Shown here piece after piece: positions 1-13,597 of a DNA stretch of 64,000 nucleotides. The stretch's first letter is position 1, and each line of letters opens with the position of its first letter. Below the pieces are notes generated by a model that ran no database searches, was not told the origin of the DNA, and was given only the letters and a program-made list of their open reading frames with translations. Source of the stretch: Salminus brasiliensis (Eukaryota; Chordata; Actinopteri; Characiformes; Bryconidae); NCBI RefSeq assembly GCF_030463535.1, contig NC_132897.1, forward strand, positions 5,982,321-6,046,320. The letters are read 5' to 3'. Position numbers and translations under genes: made by a program.

Positions 1-1315
1 CAAGCAAAAGGTTTCACACTGGGTTCTTCAGAGGTTCTTCAGATCAAGCAAGGGTTTCACAATGGGTTCTTCAGGGGTTCTTCAGATCAAGCAAGGTTTC
101 ACAATGGGTTCTTCAGAGCCAGCAAGGGTTCTTCAGAGCAAGCAAAAGTTCTTTAAAGTAACCCTCTTTCTATTAAGAATCCTTGTTTGCTCCAATGGGT
201 TCTTCAGAGCAAGCAAGGGTATTTTACAGCACCCTGGGGTTCTTTTTAGAACCACGATTACTCAAAAAAAACATTTGAACGCTTTGCATGCTTAATCTGT
301 TCTCGTGTACAAACTCTACAGAACCCAAGTACGCAAGGTTCCAGCTACAGAAAGGGTTCACGAGCTACACAAGGGTTCCCATTGGGTTCTTTGGGAGTTC
401 TTCAGAGCAAACAAGGGTTCTTCAGAGTAAGCAATGGTTCCACAATGGATTCTTCTGGGGTTCTTCAGATCAAGCAAGGGTTATACAATGGGTTCTTCAG
501 AGCAAGCAAGGGTTCTTCAGAGCAAGCAAGAGTTCTTTAGAGTAACCCTCTTTCTATAAAGAACTCTTGCTTGCTCCAATGGGTTGTTCAGGGGTTCTTC
601 AGAGCAAGCACTGATATTTTACAGCAAACAAGGGTTCTTTCTAGAACCACGATTACTCAAAGAACCATTTGAACGCCTTGCATGCTTAAACTGTTCTTGT
701 GTACAATCTCTACAGAACCTTATATCCAAGATTCCAGCACCAGAAAGGGTTCACAAGCTACACAAGGGTTCCCATTGGGTTCTTCGGGGGTTATTCAAAT
801 CAAGCAAGGGTTTCACAATGGGTTCTTCAGAGCCAGCAAGGGTTCTTCAGATCAAGCAAGGGTTTCACAATAGGCTCTTCAGAGCCAGCAAGGATTCTTT
901 TAGAGCAAGCAAGGGTTCCACAATGGGTTCTTCAGGGGTTCTTCAGATCAAGCAATGGTTTCACAATGGGTTTTTCAGAGCCAGCAAGGGTTCTTCAGAG
1001 GGTTCTTTGCATGCTCCTGCATCTCTACAGAACCCCGTACCCAAGGTTCCAGCAACAGAAAGGGTTCACAAGCTACACAAGGGTTCCCACTTGGTTCTTC
1101 AGGGGTTCTTCAGATCAAGCAAGGGTTTCACAATGGGTTCTTCAGAGCCAGCAAGGGTTCTTCAGAGCAAGCAATGGTTCCACAAGTTCTTTAAAGTAAC
1201 CCTCTTTCTACAAAGAATCCTTGCTTGCTCCAATGGGTTCTTCAGAGCAAGCAATGGTTCCACAATGGGTTCTTCTGGGGTTCTTCAGAGCAAGCAGTGG
1301 TTCCACAATGGTCGT
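1..1315. repeat. GGTTCTTC-rich minisatellite
   Basis: Degenerate tandem array of roughly 30-35 bp units built on the words GGGTTCTTCAGA, GCAAGCAAGGGTT and TTCACAATGGG. A longer higher-order period is also visible: the segment beginning near AAAGTAACCCTCTTTCTA recurs around 165, 540 and 1195, and the GTTCACAAGCTACACAAGGG segment recurs around 355, 750 and 1065. The array continues off the left edge of the window. Several frames stay open across it and give Q/S/F-rich peptides, but these follow from repeat periodicity and do not indicate genes. Confidence 0.9.
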
Positions 1316-1319
1316 GGTG

Positions 1320-1490
1320 CTCCTGTTTATGTTTGAAACTGAAACCAGCGCTCTGAAGATGCGCTTCCTGCTGTGGCCGCTGGGGGGAGACACACGCCCA
1401 CCTAGATAGGTCGGAGAGGTGGTGCAGCACCGTAAATGGTCCCCCTTGTTTTCGTCTCGGTAAAGTGCAGTTCTGCTGGTTACTCTCAAC
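1320..1490 (+). promoter_or_regulatory. Presumed promoter/5' UTR of the GTPase gene
   Basis: A short non-repetitive, relatively GC-rich stretch lies between the minisatellite and the start codon at 1491. It contains GCGCTTCCTGCTGTGGCCGC and other CpG-bearing sequence. No clear TATA box is seen. The transcription start cannot be placed from sequence alone, so this is a positional inference. Confidence 0.4.
1335..1346 (+). promoter_or_regulatory. ISRE/IRF-like motif GAAACTGAAACC
   Basis: The 12 bases GAAACTGAAACC match the GAAANNGAAA consensus bound by IRF/ISGF3 factors in interferon-stimulated promoters. The site lies about 145 bp upstream of the start codon of a dynamin-type GTPase, which is a plausible position for a functional element. 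A single short motif can occur by chance, so function is inferred. Confidence 0.4.
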
Positions 1491-1605
1491 ATGTCGGGCT
1501 ATAGGAAGGGCCGCTCGGTGGCCAACGCTCTGGACACGGCGATCACAACCCCGAGTGAGAGGATCCTGAGGGACTGTCACAGTCTGTATGTCGACAGCGA
1601 GAACG
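1491..1605 (+). CDS. GTPase exon 1 (residues 1-38)
   Basis: Starts at ATG in AACATGTCG and encodes [18 protein letters not shown] and onward. The donor is AACG|GTAAAC, phase 1. This is the first in-frame ATG upstream of the conserved region, and the N-terminus is neither hydrophobic nor signal-like. Confidence 0.85.
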
Positions 1606-1760
1606 GTAAACACGCACCTGCGCACGGTGGTGGGGGTGGTGGTCTACACATGGGGCTGGTCTGTACATCAGCCCCTTCCTGACCCCCTTGGACTGAGCTC
1701 TTATTCTGCAGTTTTTGAGATGTGTCATAAAGCTTATTAATACAGTGGTTATGATTCTTC

Positions 1761-1795
<35 letters not shown>

Positions 1796-4700
1796 TGACT
1801 GACAGCCATTCATTCAGGACCACTATAGGAGGTCCCTGGAGTTGCTGTCAGATCAGATAGACTAATGGAAAGCTGAATATGGAGTTTCTAAAAGTTGTAT
1901 GTAGCTACTATGACTGTAAATGTCCTTTCATCTCAGTGTTAATTTCTGAAGATCAGTCTAATGTAATGTAGGGCTGTACACCCACCCTTGGTTTGGAATG
2001 TCCATTTAATCAGCTCCACGTCATATCATATCATATAGGAGCCCTTTGTACTCCAGTGACGCTGACAGGACGCTGACCTCACCCCCTAACTCCTCAACCC
2101 ATCCCAAAAGCACTGGATGGGGCTCCATCATCATTCCAGAGAACACAGTTAGTTCCACTGCTCCACAGCTCAATACTGCTGGGGGGCTTTATACCCCTCT
2201 ACTAGCCCACGCCTGGAATTAGGAGGCATTGTGCCAATAGGCTCATGTTTACTGCTGTATCTGCTCTAGAGAGTCCTATTCTATTGGCAGTACTTCTTTG
2301 CATTTGTTAGTAACTGAATGCATTCATTAGAAGAGGTGTCCACAAACTTTTGGACATGTAGTGTATGTGTGCATGTGTATTGTCAGAGTCTGCTCTCTGT
2401 GTTTAGGCTTTTGATCAGATTAAGTGCTTTGGTGGACCCAAAGCGTGGAGTGTGAGGCAGATTAGGCAAAGGCATTCAAGGCATGGACTCCCCCCAAGAC
2501 GGACCTCTGAAGGAGTTCAGTGGTATCGGGCACCAAGACGTTAGCAGCAGATCCTTTAAGTCCTGCAAGTTGGTGATGGGGCCTCCATGGATCGCATGAA
2601 TAAGCCTTAGATGCCTATGTCTGATGTTTTGGAGATGTTCGGACCCAGTCGGCTAGCCATGGTTCTTGTCAGAGTGGCTCTGATGATCATGCTTGGCAAT
2701 TTGTCCTGCTTTTAACAACAACATCAGCATCACCTTCAAGAGCTGACTGTTCACTTGCTGCCTAAAATATCCCACCTGATGATGATTAAAAATGTTTTTC
2801 ACTTCACCAGTCAGTGGTACTAATGTTCTGGCTGATCGGTTTCAGGATTTCTTTTCTAAGGCTGTCCGGATTATTAGGCATATTCAGCTCTCTTCAGTGA
2901 GAAAAGGCCTGATGGACACTGACAGTAATGTTAATTGTTTATTTCTTTATTTATTTACTTATTTATCCTCCCCAATTTGGTGCTGCCAGCTGTTCGTAGC
3001 CCCCCCTAGCACTAGCAATGCTCCCGACATTAGGAAGATAAGGATAAGCATTTCTCCTCCGATACAGGCAAAGCCAGACTCCGCCTCTTTTTAAAATACC
3101 ACAGTTGCGGGATCACCGACAACTGACATGCTATGAGGATAGTGCTCCACCCTAGCTCCAACACACCAGCTATCAGACACCTGTGCAAGCCAACATCGCA
3201 TAAGATCTGTATGCACGGCCAATTGTGCTCTCTCTGACTTTGGCTGCTGATGGCAAAGAGGCCCGGCCCCCCCCCCGGGCCACAGTGGTAGCGCCTTAGA
3301 CCACTAAGTATTTAACTAATTTATCTTTTACTTATCATTTCAGTATGTTCATTAAGTATTTTGAAATATTAGAAGGTTGAATATACTTCAATATCGTTCA
3401 GTTAAGTGTTAATTGTTAAAAAAAAAAAGATTACTTGATCATTAATATAATCACTAGTGACCGCCCTAATCCTCATGCGTTAACGGTGCATCCAGCAGTC
3501 AATCATATGACCCTTTCTTTTTGAGAGGTGACTTGTAGCCTTGTGTTTTCTCACTGTGTGTTTCTGTGTGTCTGTACTTCAGGTCTTGTGGAAATAGCCA
3601 CCAGTCTGGGGCTGAGGTTGCTGCCACCTCGAAAGAAGATAATAGTGATGATTATGGGGAACCACTCTGCTGGGAAAAGCTCTTTTATTAACTGGTAACA
3701 CAAGTCTGTCACTGCCTACTGTGCTCCTAACTATACACTAGACATGGCATTCCACTCTACCACATAATATCAGATAGAATATTAAATAATTCTCTAAAAA
3801 CAGATCTTAAATGTGGGATAGAGGCCTGATTTTCTGCCTCAGACCTCAGAAAAGTGAGCATTAGGTTTGAATAAAATAATAACACGTACGTATATCCCCA
3901 GTTTCAATGACCGTTTGTTTTTACTATGGTGGTTAGTGTTATTTTCATTGTTATTTCAGGTACGTGGAGGAGCACATTCAGAAGACAGGTGTTGCCATAG
4001 AAACGCAGGGGTTCACGTTCATAACCAGCGGCAGGAAAAGAGAATCACTGACCGTAAGCACTGACTCCCTGGTTCAGTTCCTTTTGTAATAATGCTTTTG
4101 TGTGCTTGTTATTACAGTATATGCACTTTATTAGCCTGGTAAGCAGCTCTGATAAGGGCTAAATGCATCCCCATGACAAATGATTAGCATTAGCATTACT
4201 TAAATATGCTTAGATATCATTTTTTGTCATTCACATTCATAATAATCAAACTATTAGGTTGAATATCTGTAGTAGCCATTCAGACGGCTTCATTAGAATG
4301 CTGTGAAGCCACACAGTGTTCTGTATGTAATCATCCGTAATGCTTTTTTTATTGTTACTATGCTCATGTGGACGCTTGGCACATCTTATGGGGTCCAGAT
4401 ACAGAAAGGAGCCCAATCTCAATTGTTTTCAACCAAATTAGTTTCATAAATGTCACAGAAAGGAACACCAGCTTCCATAAGTTTCTTATAAAGCCCATTA
4501 AAAGATGTCTGTTTTTTTCCCAGTGGTTCTCAGACTGCTCCTCAGGGACCCCCAGATGGTCCACATCTATTTGTAGCCAAGTGGTTCTCAAACTGGTCTT
4601 CAGGGACCCCCAGATGGTCCACAGTTTCCCTTGATTCTTACATGTGGAGCAAAAATCTGGACTCTCTGGGAGTTGAGCGATCCCATGGGTATAGCCATAT

Positions 4701-6557
4701 TAAGTCATCTCAGAACTAGTGTTGCTGTATATGCTTCATTAATCCTCTGACGTGTCCAAAAGTATCCGGACAACATTTTTAGTAGTTCTGACGCAGGCAC
4801 ACACCCATATGTACAATGTAATCTCAGTAGAAGAGCATTGCTAATAGAAAATTGGAGGAGCTGCTAAAAGTAGATGGACATCATGCCCAGTATTAGTTAT
4901 TGCAGTGATGGAGCCTCATCCAGTTGCCTAACTGTGAGATGAGCTAAGGTGGTGGTGTTTGTGATCCGAAACTAATCACCCAACATAAGCACTTGAACTT
5001 ACTGAAGTGATTGGAGGGTGGTGCTCTATCCAATAGCCTCTGGAGAGATGGCGCTCCTTCCAATAGCCTACCTTAGGGATAGGTTAGAGGGCCGTTGTTT
5101 GTGATCCCAACTAATACCCCAACAATATGATGTGGGCTCACCGAAATTCTAGCAATGATGGAGCTCCATCCAGTTGCCTAACCTCTGTGATCAGTTAGGG
5201 TGGTGCTATTGTGATCCGAAACCGATCGCCCAACGTCAGCACCTGACCTCACTAAAGTCCTAGAAGTGATGGAACTCCATTTAGTATCCTCTGGAGTGAT
5301 GGTGCTCCATCCAATAGCCTACTTTAGGGATAGGTTAGAGTGTTGTTGTGTGGTCTGTGATCCAAAACTAATCACCTGACATCAGCTCCTCACCTCACAA
5401 AGGTTCTTGAAGGGGTGGTGCTCCATCCAGTAGCCTCTGGAGTGATGGAGCTTCATCTAATAGCCACTGGTGATAGAGCTCCATCCAGTAGCCTCTGCAG
5501 TGATTAACCTCCATCCAATAGCCTACTTTAGGGATAGGTTAGAGTGCTGTTGTGTGGTCTGTGATCCGAAACTAATCACCTGACATCAGCTCCTCACCTC
5601 ACAAAGGTTCTTGAAGGGGTGGTGCTCCATCCAATAGCCTCTGGAGTGATGGAGCTTCATCTAATAGCCACTGGTGATAGAGCTCCATCCAGTAGCCACT
5701 GGAGTGATGGAGCTCCATCCAATAGCCTACTTTAGGGATAGGTTAGAGTGTTGTTGTGTGGTCTGTGATCCAAAACTAATCACCTGACATCAGCTCCTCA
5801 CCTCACTAAAGTTCTTGGAGGGGTGGTGCTCCATCCAATAGCCTCTGGAATGATGGAGCTTCATCTAATAGCCACTGGTGATAGAGCTCCATCCAGTAGC
5901 CTCTGCAGTGATTGACCTCCATCCAATAACTTACGTTTGGGAAGAGTTGGAGTGGTGTGTTGTTTGTGATCCAAAAACTAATCGCCCAGCATCAGCACCT
6001 CACCTCACTGAAGTTCTTGGAGTGATAGAGCTCCATCTGAAAGCTGACCTCTAGGGTGAGTTAAGAGTGATGCTGTTTGCACCACACATCCTCACTGCAG
6101 TGTTCTAACATCTAGTGCAAAGTCATCACAGAAGAGGGAAAGATGTTCCTGCAGTAAAGTGGGGGGCGCGCTCCTATAATTTTGAGGCGAAATGCAGGAT
6201 ATTATGGGGTGTATCAACATGGAGAATATCTCATATAGGTCAGTGATCAGTTCAGGTACCCCAGGCCATGTGTGTGTGCTGATACACCATACACTAGGAG
6301 TGTGTGTGTGTGTGTATGTGTGTGAGGTGGAGAGAGAAAGGGAGTAGACTGTATGATCGCTGTGTCGGTGGTTTGTTCTGAAGAGAGGGGGAGTTGTCTT
6401 AAAGCCACAGTGTGTGTCAGTTTGCAGTGAATGTCTCTCTGTCTCTCTCTCTCGTGCTCTCTTGCTTTCTCACTCTCGCTCTCTCTTTCTTTCTGTATGA
6501 AGAAAGGAAGATGATAAATGCTATATACAGAAAGAGCTTACAGCTGACTGCTGAAAG

Positions 6558-6588
<31 letters not shown>

Positions 6589-6644
6589 CTGCAGCAGAGC
6601 CCCTGACAGATACGGAGAGGGAGGGAAACTGAGAGAGAGCGAGC

Positions 6645-6695
<51 letters not shown>

Positions 6696-7746
6696 GAGGC
6701 TCCCTATATCTGGGCCCGCTTTCTCACGCCACATGCGCTGGGTGCTCTCTCCTCTCTTCATCACCTCTTTGCCTTCTTCTCTGTTGCCGTCGCTCTCGTT
6801 TAACCACATGCTCACGTTTCTCTCCCTCTCTCTCTTCTTTTCCAGGGCAATGCCACTCTCCACCTTTACCCACATTTCCGGCCTCTTCTGGAGTTTAAAG
6901 GTAGGAATTACTCTGTCATTGTAGCGAGCCTAGAAGCATAGGCGGCTTTCCGTTCTGTCCTTGCATTGCTCAGGATGCGTGGACGTTTCTAGCTCTATGG
7001 AATCTATCGGTGTTCCGATATTCCCGAAGAAGTTTGACAGTATTCTAGGATGGATTGAAGTGGTCTAGAGTCTGGAATGTGTCCTTGTGGTCTTTTGCCA
7101 GTGCTGTAGAGTGTTTCTGCCTCCCGAGTGGGATCTGTCAGCACGATCGAGTGGGAGTGCTCATAGGGATGGGCTGCTCTCTATATTCCGTTCATGCTCA
7201 TGTTCCATTCTTTTGCATGTATGGAATTTTTGGATGGGAAAGTGCCGTGCGTGAGGAATACGGTTGTGGTCGGGCTGCTCGTGCCTCGGCCAGTTGCAGA
7301 CTGCTCATGACACATGTTGCTGTTCCTGCATGAATAACTCGTTTTCAGGGAACTCGTTTTTTGTCTGTCTGTCTTTCTCACTGTCTGTCTGTCTGTCTGT
7401 CCATGTACATCTATACTTCTATATTTCTGTCTATATGTCTGTGTCTCTATCTATCTATCTATCTGTGTATGTCTATATATCTGTCTATACATCTATACGT
7501 CTATCTGCCTGTCTGTCTGTCTGTCTCTCTGTCTGTCTGTATGTATGCATGTCTTTCTGTATATCTGCCTATGCATCTATACATCTGTCTGTCTGCCTGT
7601 CTGTCTGTCTGTATGTATGCATGTCTGTCTGTATATCTATCTGTCTATAGAGCTATCTGTCTGTCTATCTATATGTCTATCTGTCTGTCTGTCTATCTAT
7701 TTATTATATGAACTATATATAGTAACTATATAACCAGTTTTAGCCC

Positions 7747-7798
<52 letters not shown>

Positions 7799-10700
7799 AT
7801 TGAAAGCTCCGAAAGCTATGACTAATGCCTGAGACTGAGTCATAGTTGTGCATATACAGTTCAGTGTAGCTACTTCAGGCTGCAAAGCCTGGCACAGCAC
7901 CCTGTTCATATTCATCAGCTATCAAGCCTATTATAGCTGGTTAATTTGGCATCACTGTGAGTGTATTAGAAACAGACCCATCTAGTTTGTATGAGCTGTG
8001 ATTATAGTTGCTAACCACGTTGGGCTTAAAATCTGTAGTTAAATTACGACTGATTTAATTCAATTAAATCCAACTTCGTTATTTTAATTGCACCTTGGCG
8101 TGCTGTCTGGGTGTGTCGGGGCCCGTCATGACTGTGCAGTCTGTATTGGGTGGGCAGAGTGGGTTCATCCAGTGCAGATCAGGCGAGAGTGAGTCACTCC
8201 GATTGACAACGTCAGCAGGAAGAGAGAAAGAGAGAGTAAACAATGGGATCAGGACAGTCATATCTGACGTGGACGGAGTGATATGGACACCTGCCCACGT
8301 CACTGCTGCGAAGGACATTTTTGCGAATTCATGACCCAACGCAACACGTTGTACTGGCCTGCAATGACTCGCATTGAATTATTAGTCTGAAATGAATGCG
8401 AAACAGTGAAAGTCTCAAGTTGGGTCAGTGACACATCTGCAATGCGCTGTAGACTAGCTGCTCTCAATCTGTTGGTTACCAGTATGCACCAGTTCATTTG
8501 TACACTAATGGACTATCTACTAGTATGTACCAGTTCGACGCTAGTATGTACCAAATCGACGCACCTTTTCCAGCCTGCACCAGTTAGGCCATCACTAAAC
8601 TCACCTTTAAATCTGTATGCATCAGTTAACCTACCATAAAAGAATGCACCTTTGCCCGCATGCACCAGATAGGCCATTAATAAATGCACCTATTGCCAGC
8701 ATGCAGCAGCTAAACCACAGATAAATGCACCTTTGCCAGCATGCACCCGTTAGGCCATCAATAAATGCACCTTTTGCCAGCATGCATCAGTTAGGCCATT
8801 AATAAATGACATTTTTACCCCTGTGCACCAGCACAGGTTCTTTTTCAGAAATGCATGCATATTTTACCAGTGTGCACCAGTAATGTCACAAATTAAAGCC
8901 TGTTTTACAACTTTTTATACAGTTAGGCTGTAAAAGAATGCACGTTTTACCATTATGGACCAGTTACACTGTGAATAAGTGCCCTTTTTACCAGTATGCA
9001 CCAGTTAACCCAGCTTAGTGAGTGAGCTTTCCTACTTATAAATATATCAAATATATAAAAGGATGAACTTTTTACCAGTATGCACCAGCTAGGTTTAAAA
9101 CCAGTATGCACCAGTTAAACCATTAACGAATAAGCACTTTACCAGTATACACCAGTTATGCCCCCTTTTTCAGTATGTACCAGTTAAACCAAATGCTTTT
9201 AGAGTTTTGCACCAGTTAAGGTCATAAATGACTGCACCTTTTACCAGCATGCACCAGCTAAACCATAAATGAATGACCATTGTACCAGTTTGCACCAATT
9301 AACTTGTATATAAATGCCCATTTTCCCAGTATGTACCAGTTAAACCATAAATAAATTCACGTTTTCTATTATGTACCAGTTAAGGTCATAAATGACTGCA
9401 CCTTTTACCAGCATGCACCAGTTAAACCATAGATAATTGAGCATTGTACCAGTTTGCACCACTTATCTTGTAAATGAATGCCCCTTCTCCCAGTATGCAC
9501 CAGTTTAATTGTAGATCAGTGTACCTTTGAGTGTTTTCCCAGTAAACGCCAGTAAGGCTGTAGAAGAATGCGGCCTAACCAGTGCTCGTTGTTGCTTCCT
9601 GCTCACGCTAGCTGACTGATCGTTTTTATTGATTGAGTGGGCGTGGCCCGGCGCGACTATCAAACTGTTGATTGGTGCATAATATGGGTGTTGTCTGGCC
9701 GTGTCATAATGCGCTTCAATCTGTCGTCACGGCAGCTGGCACGCCGCAGTGCTGCTCTGCAGCCTGACGGTGACACAGCACTTTCCTGACCTTTGACCTT
9801 TCCCTCAGCACGGCGCTACCCACTACCGCAGAGCCGTCAGCGCAGTGCCTCTTCACCTTTCAGTGCGCTTAAAGAGCAGAGGTTGGACGCTGTCACATGC
9901 AGCCGGCCGCATCAGGTTCTAACTCTACTTTCCGGGCTATTTTAAGTCATGCTTGCTCAGTGACTCCAGCCTGCCACATGCACACGGCCTGGGGGTGGGG
10001 TGCTAGCGGCCCTGGTCACTGCATGGCTTTGCAGGGTCAATGCAGATGCGGTTATTGGAATATAGAGGACGGTGGTGGCACGTGGGTTTTGAGAGTATGT
10101 TTACAATCGAGCCAATCCGCACTCCACTACCCAACAAGAAGCCCAATACTGATATACCATTGGTTGACAGGCCATTTCTTTCCGTCAGTGAAGTGCTTTC
10201 GGGTGTGATATTAACCGCACACTGCAGGTGTCTGTTGTGACGGGTGGTTTTTGAGAGAGCTGAGGTGGTTGCTTTGTAAGACATGGCAATATATTGCATG
10301 TGTGTGTTGCGTGTGGGTTTGGTGCGGGGAGATGAATGAACAGACAGAAGGGTTTGATATGAGAGCGGACTTCGAGAATGTTAATTAGCCGAGGAACAGG
10401 ACCGTGGTTTGTACAAAATCATGACCACCTGCTCCTGCCATGCTGAAAGACCCTCAGTGTGCTTACACCCCAGTGGTGACATTTTAAAGGGCCGTTCTTA
10501 AGCTTTTGCAGGCTTATTATTTTGGTATATGGTCAGAGATTCAGCGGTTACATCTATGTTTTGTTTATTATTCGTTAAATAATCACATTTTATGATTTAA
10601 TGTAAAAATCTTTTCTTCAATAATTGACTGTTTGCTCGATGATAATGCGTACAGTAGGTTTTTGTCTCCAGCTGTGTGCCGAAAAAGGGCCCCTTTGACT

Positions 10701-12425
10701 TAAGCTCCTCGTCTGGTATGATATTGAACCGATTTTGTAAGGTTCTTTACAGAACCATATACAAAAGGGTGCTAAGAGCTATTTAACCAGGCAGAGATCC
10801 ACTTACAGCCCTTGGGAACCTGAAGTTTTCGTTCTTATAAAGTTAATCTGACCCCGACCTTCCCGAAGTCTAATAAGTGTCTCCTGTATTTTACCAGTAT
10901 TGCTCTCCTCTCGATATGGAATGGGGGCGGTCCTAAATGTGGGTCAGGTTTACATCAGCATACCCCTGGTCAATCATAAGGCAAACATGGCTCCGCCCTC
11001 TCTTCCAGTTTAATGCAACTGGGGAAGCGGCTCCCTTGCATGCCCTGTTGTCCCACATGTCCGGCACCTGCCACCACTCTGCTTTACTCGGGATGGATGG
11101 AGGTCCCAGCGCAGCACTGTAGCCGGGGAGACATACGCTGTATGCCGTATGCTGCCTGCCGCCCATCCATACCCCGCCCTACCGGCACACATGACATGTT
11201 CTGGATGGGAGAGACGACAGGGTACCCTGGGCAGCTGCTCCCCCTAGTTGCAGGTTGAGCTTGTATGTATATATGGGCTGGCTATTTGGTTCCAGATATC
11301 CGAACCTCAGTAAACCCTGAAGATCTGGGAAATCACAACCGCAGTTCAGAGTAAAAAGCTATAAAAAAATCTGTGCATATGTTTTGTTTGCCAGTGAGGG
11401 GGCTGTCAATCACTCACGTTCATTAGAATATTAAGACCACACCCAGGCCGTTCTCAGAGAGTTGTGAGGAGTGTATTTTGTATTAGGGGTGTTTTATCAG
11501 TTGTCTGCTTTATGTTTTCTACTGAAGCTTTGCTGAACACTTCACTGATGGGGGGGGGGGGGGGGGTGTTTTGGGATATTAAATATGTAATAACTTCATT
11601 ATTAACATTCTTTAACTTTCTGTCATTTTAGAGTTTTAACTAATTAGGGTTTATATGAGAAACACTGATTCCTTACGTTTGGAGAGACTGATTAGTGACC
11701 AGTCTGCCCTTAAATGCTTTGAAATATAATAAAGCTCCATAAAACAAACTTCTGTTTAGCTAAATAGCCTAGCCTGAGTCAGAGGGAACGGTTGTAATAG
11801 TGTTAACTTCAGAAATAGCTCCAGAAAATATATATTTTTATTATCATTATTATTTTATTATTTTTATTTTTTACTCATGCCCAATTATGAGGTCCAAGCT
11901 GCAGTGCGAACTAAACCTTGACTCTTGTGTACTGGTACACCTCTACTTAGAGTAAAATCTTTATACACTGACTTCCATTGACAATTAAGGTTTTTTCCCT
12001 TCTCCTGTAAAACTGACAGAAATACAAGGATGTTGCTAAAGAACAGTGATGTGTTTTCTTCTACATCCATATTCAAAGAGGTCTTGAGGCTGTGCAGTGT
12101 TTAGTCTATTTTGTCCACCCAGTGTTTGGTCCTAAATTGCTAATGTAATTTCTAGATCACGCCACTAACTGCTAGACTTATTATTCAGAAAGTGGCACAA
12201 CCTATTCGGTATGTACTGTAAGTATAGTTATGACTGTGAGAAATTGAGTTGCAGACTTGCATAGAGACCCTGGGGCCTGAGGGGTTAAAGCCACTTCCAC
12301 AGCATTGTGGAAACACAGGGTTTCTAATACATAGAGCACATCTATAAAGCCTGCGGAGATCCATCACAAAAAGTTCTTTGCGATGTTTCGAGACTGACTA
12401 GCTGTAAGACAAATCACACGCTGTT

Positions 12426-12498
<73 letters not shown>

Positions 12499-13337
12499 CA
12501 TATATTCATGACAGAACTGAGGGCTTTGACTGGCAGGCGGTAGCGGGCTGGGCGTTGCTTCACAGTCGTTCTTCACTGGCTAGCTTTATGTGGCTCTGCC
12601 TTAAAGCTGCCAGTTGAAGAGCTGTTGTGGGTAACCATGACAACAGACCACCTACCGTAGCAGAGAAGGGTGTAGCCGAGCCCTGACGAGACCTGTGACT
12701 CAGGGACCTGAGAGCCAAACTGGTAGATTCTTATCTGTCAGGACAAATGCAACAGGTTAACACTGCAGTGGTCTGGAGAAGTGCTGGAGATATGAAATAG
12801 AGGGCTGCCTGTTTACCCATAAATAGTTGTTGGGTGGGGGGGGGGTTCTTTGATGACCTTCAGATTCAGACTATTTTGCAGTAAAGATGTGCCTTCATGG
12901 CTTAATGCATTATAGTACTGGATAGCCTCCAGGTTATAAATAATCTCTAAAATATGGGAAAAAATATACAGATTTATTATGCATTAATGGAACAGAATTT
13001 TACTCCATTCCATTTGAACCTTTTTGGTTGGTCTGTTCAATTACAAGGTTTTAAACAGGCTGTAAAATCAAAGGCCCCTGAAGCTGTGGCACGCTGTTCC
13101 TCCAGTGCAGGGTTACGTATGGCTGCAGTTGTGTGTTGTAGGTGTCACGGACTACCTGTCTGCTGAGATCTCCACCTCCAAGCAGAAGAAATTCAGCCTG
13201 GTCACATTCGTGGACACCCCAGGGCTGGTGGATGGAGACATGGTCTACCCCTTCGACGTCAATAGCGCCATCACGTCGTTTGGTAAGAATGAATAATCGC
13301 TTTTACTTTAAGGCAGTCTGAAAGCTGGTGATGCTCA

Positions 13338-13383
<46 letters not shown>

Positions 13384-13560
13384 GTTCAGGCGAGCAGGCG
13401 GATCTGATCTTCGTGTTCTTCGACCCGATGGGGCAGGCGCTGTGTAAGCGAACTCTCAACATCGTGGAGAAGCTGAGCGAAAAATGTGGAGATAAATTAC
13501 GCTTCTACCTCAGTAAAGCTGACGAGGCAGGACGAGAGACGGACAGACAGGTGGGTGTGG

Positions 13561-13597
<37 letters not shown>

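Noticed and set aside
62..1336. Several Q/S/F-rich open frames of up to 250 codons
   Set aside because: They follow the minisatellite period, appear in several frames at once, and have no start context, splice sites or recognisable domain.
7264..7711. Cysteine/serine/leucine-rich open frames (C-L-S-V repeats)
   Set aside because: They are translations of the CTGT/CTAT tetranucleotide array.
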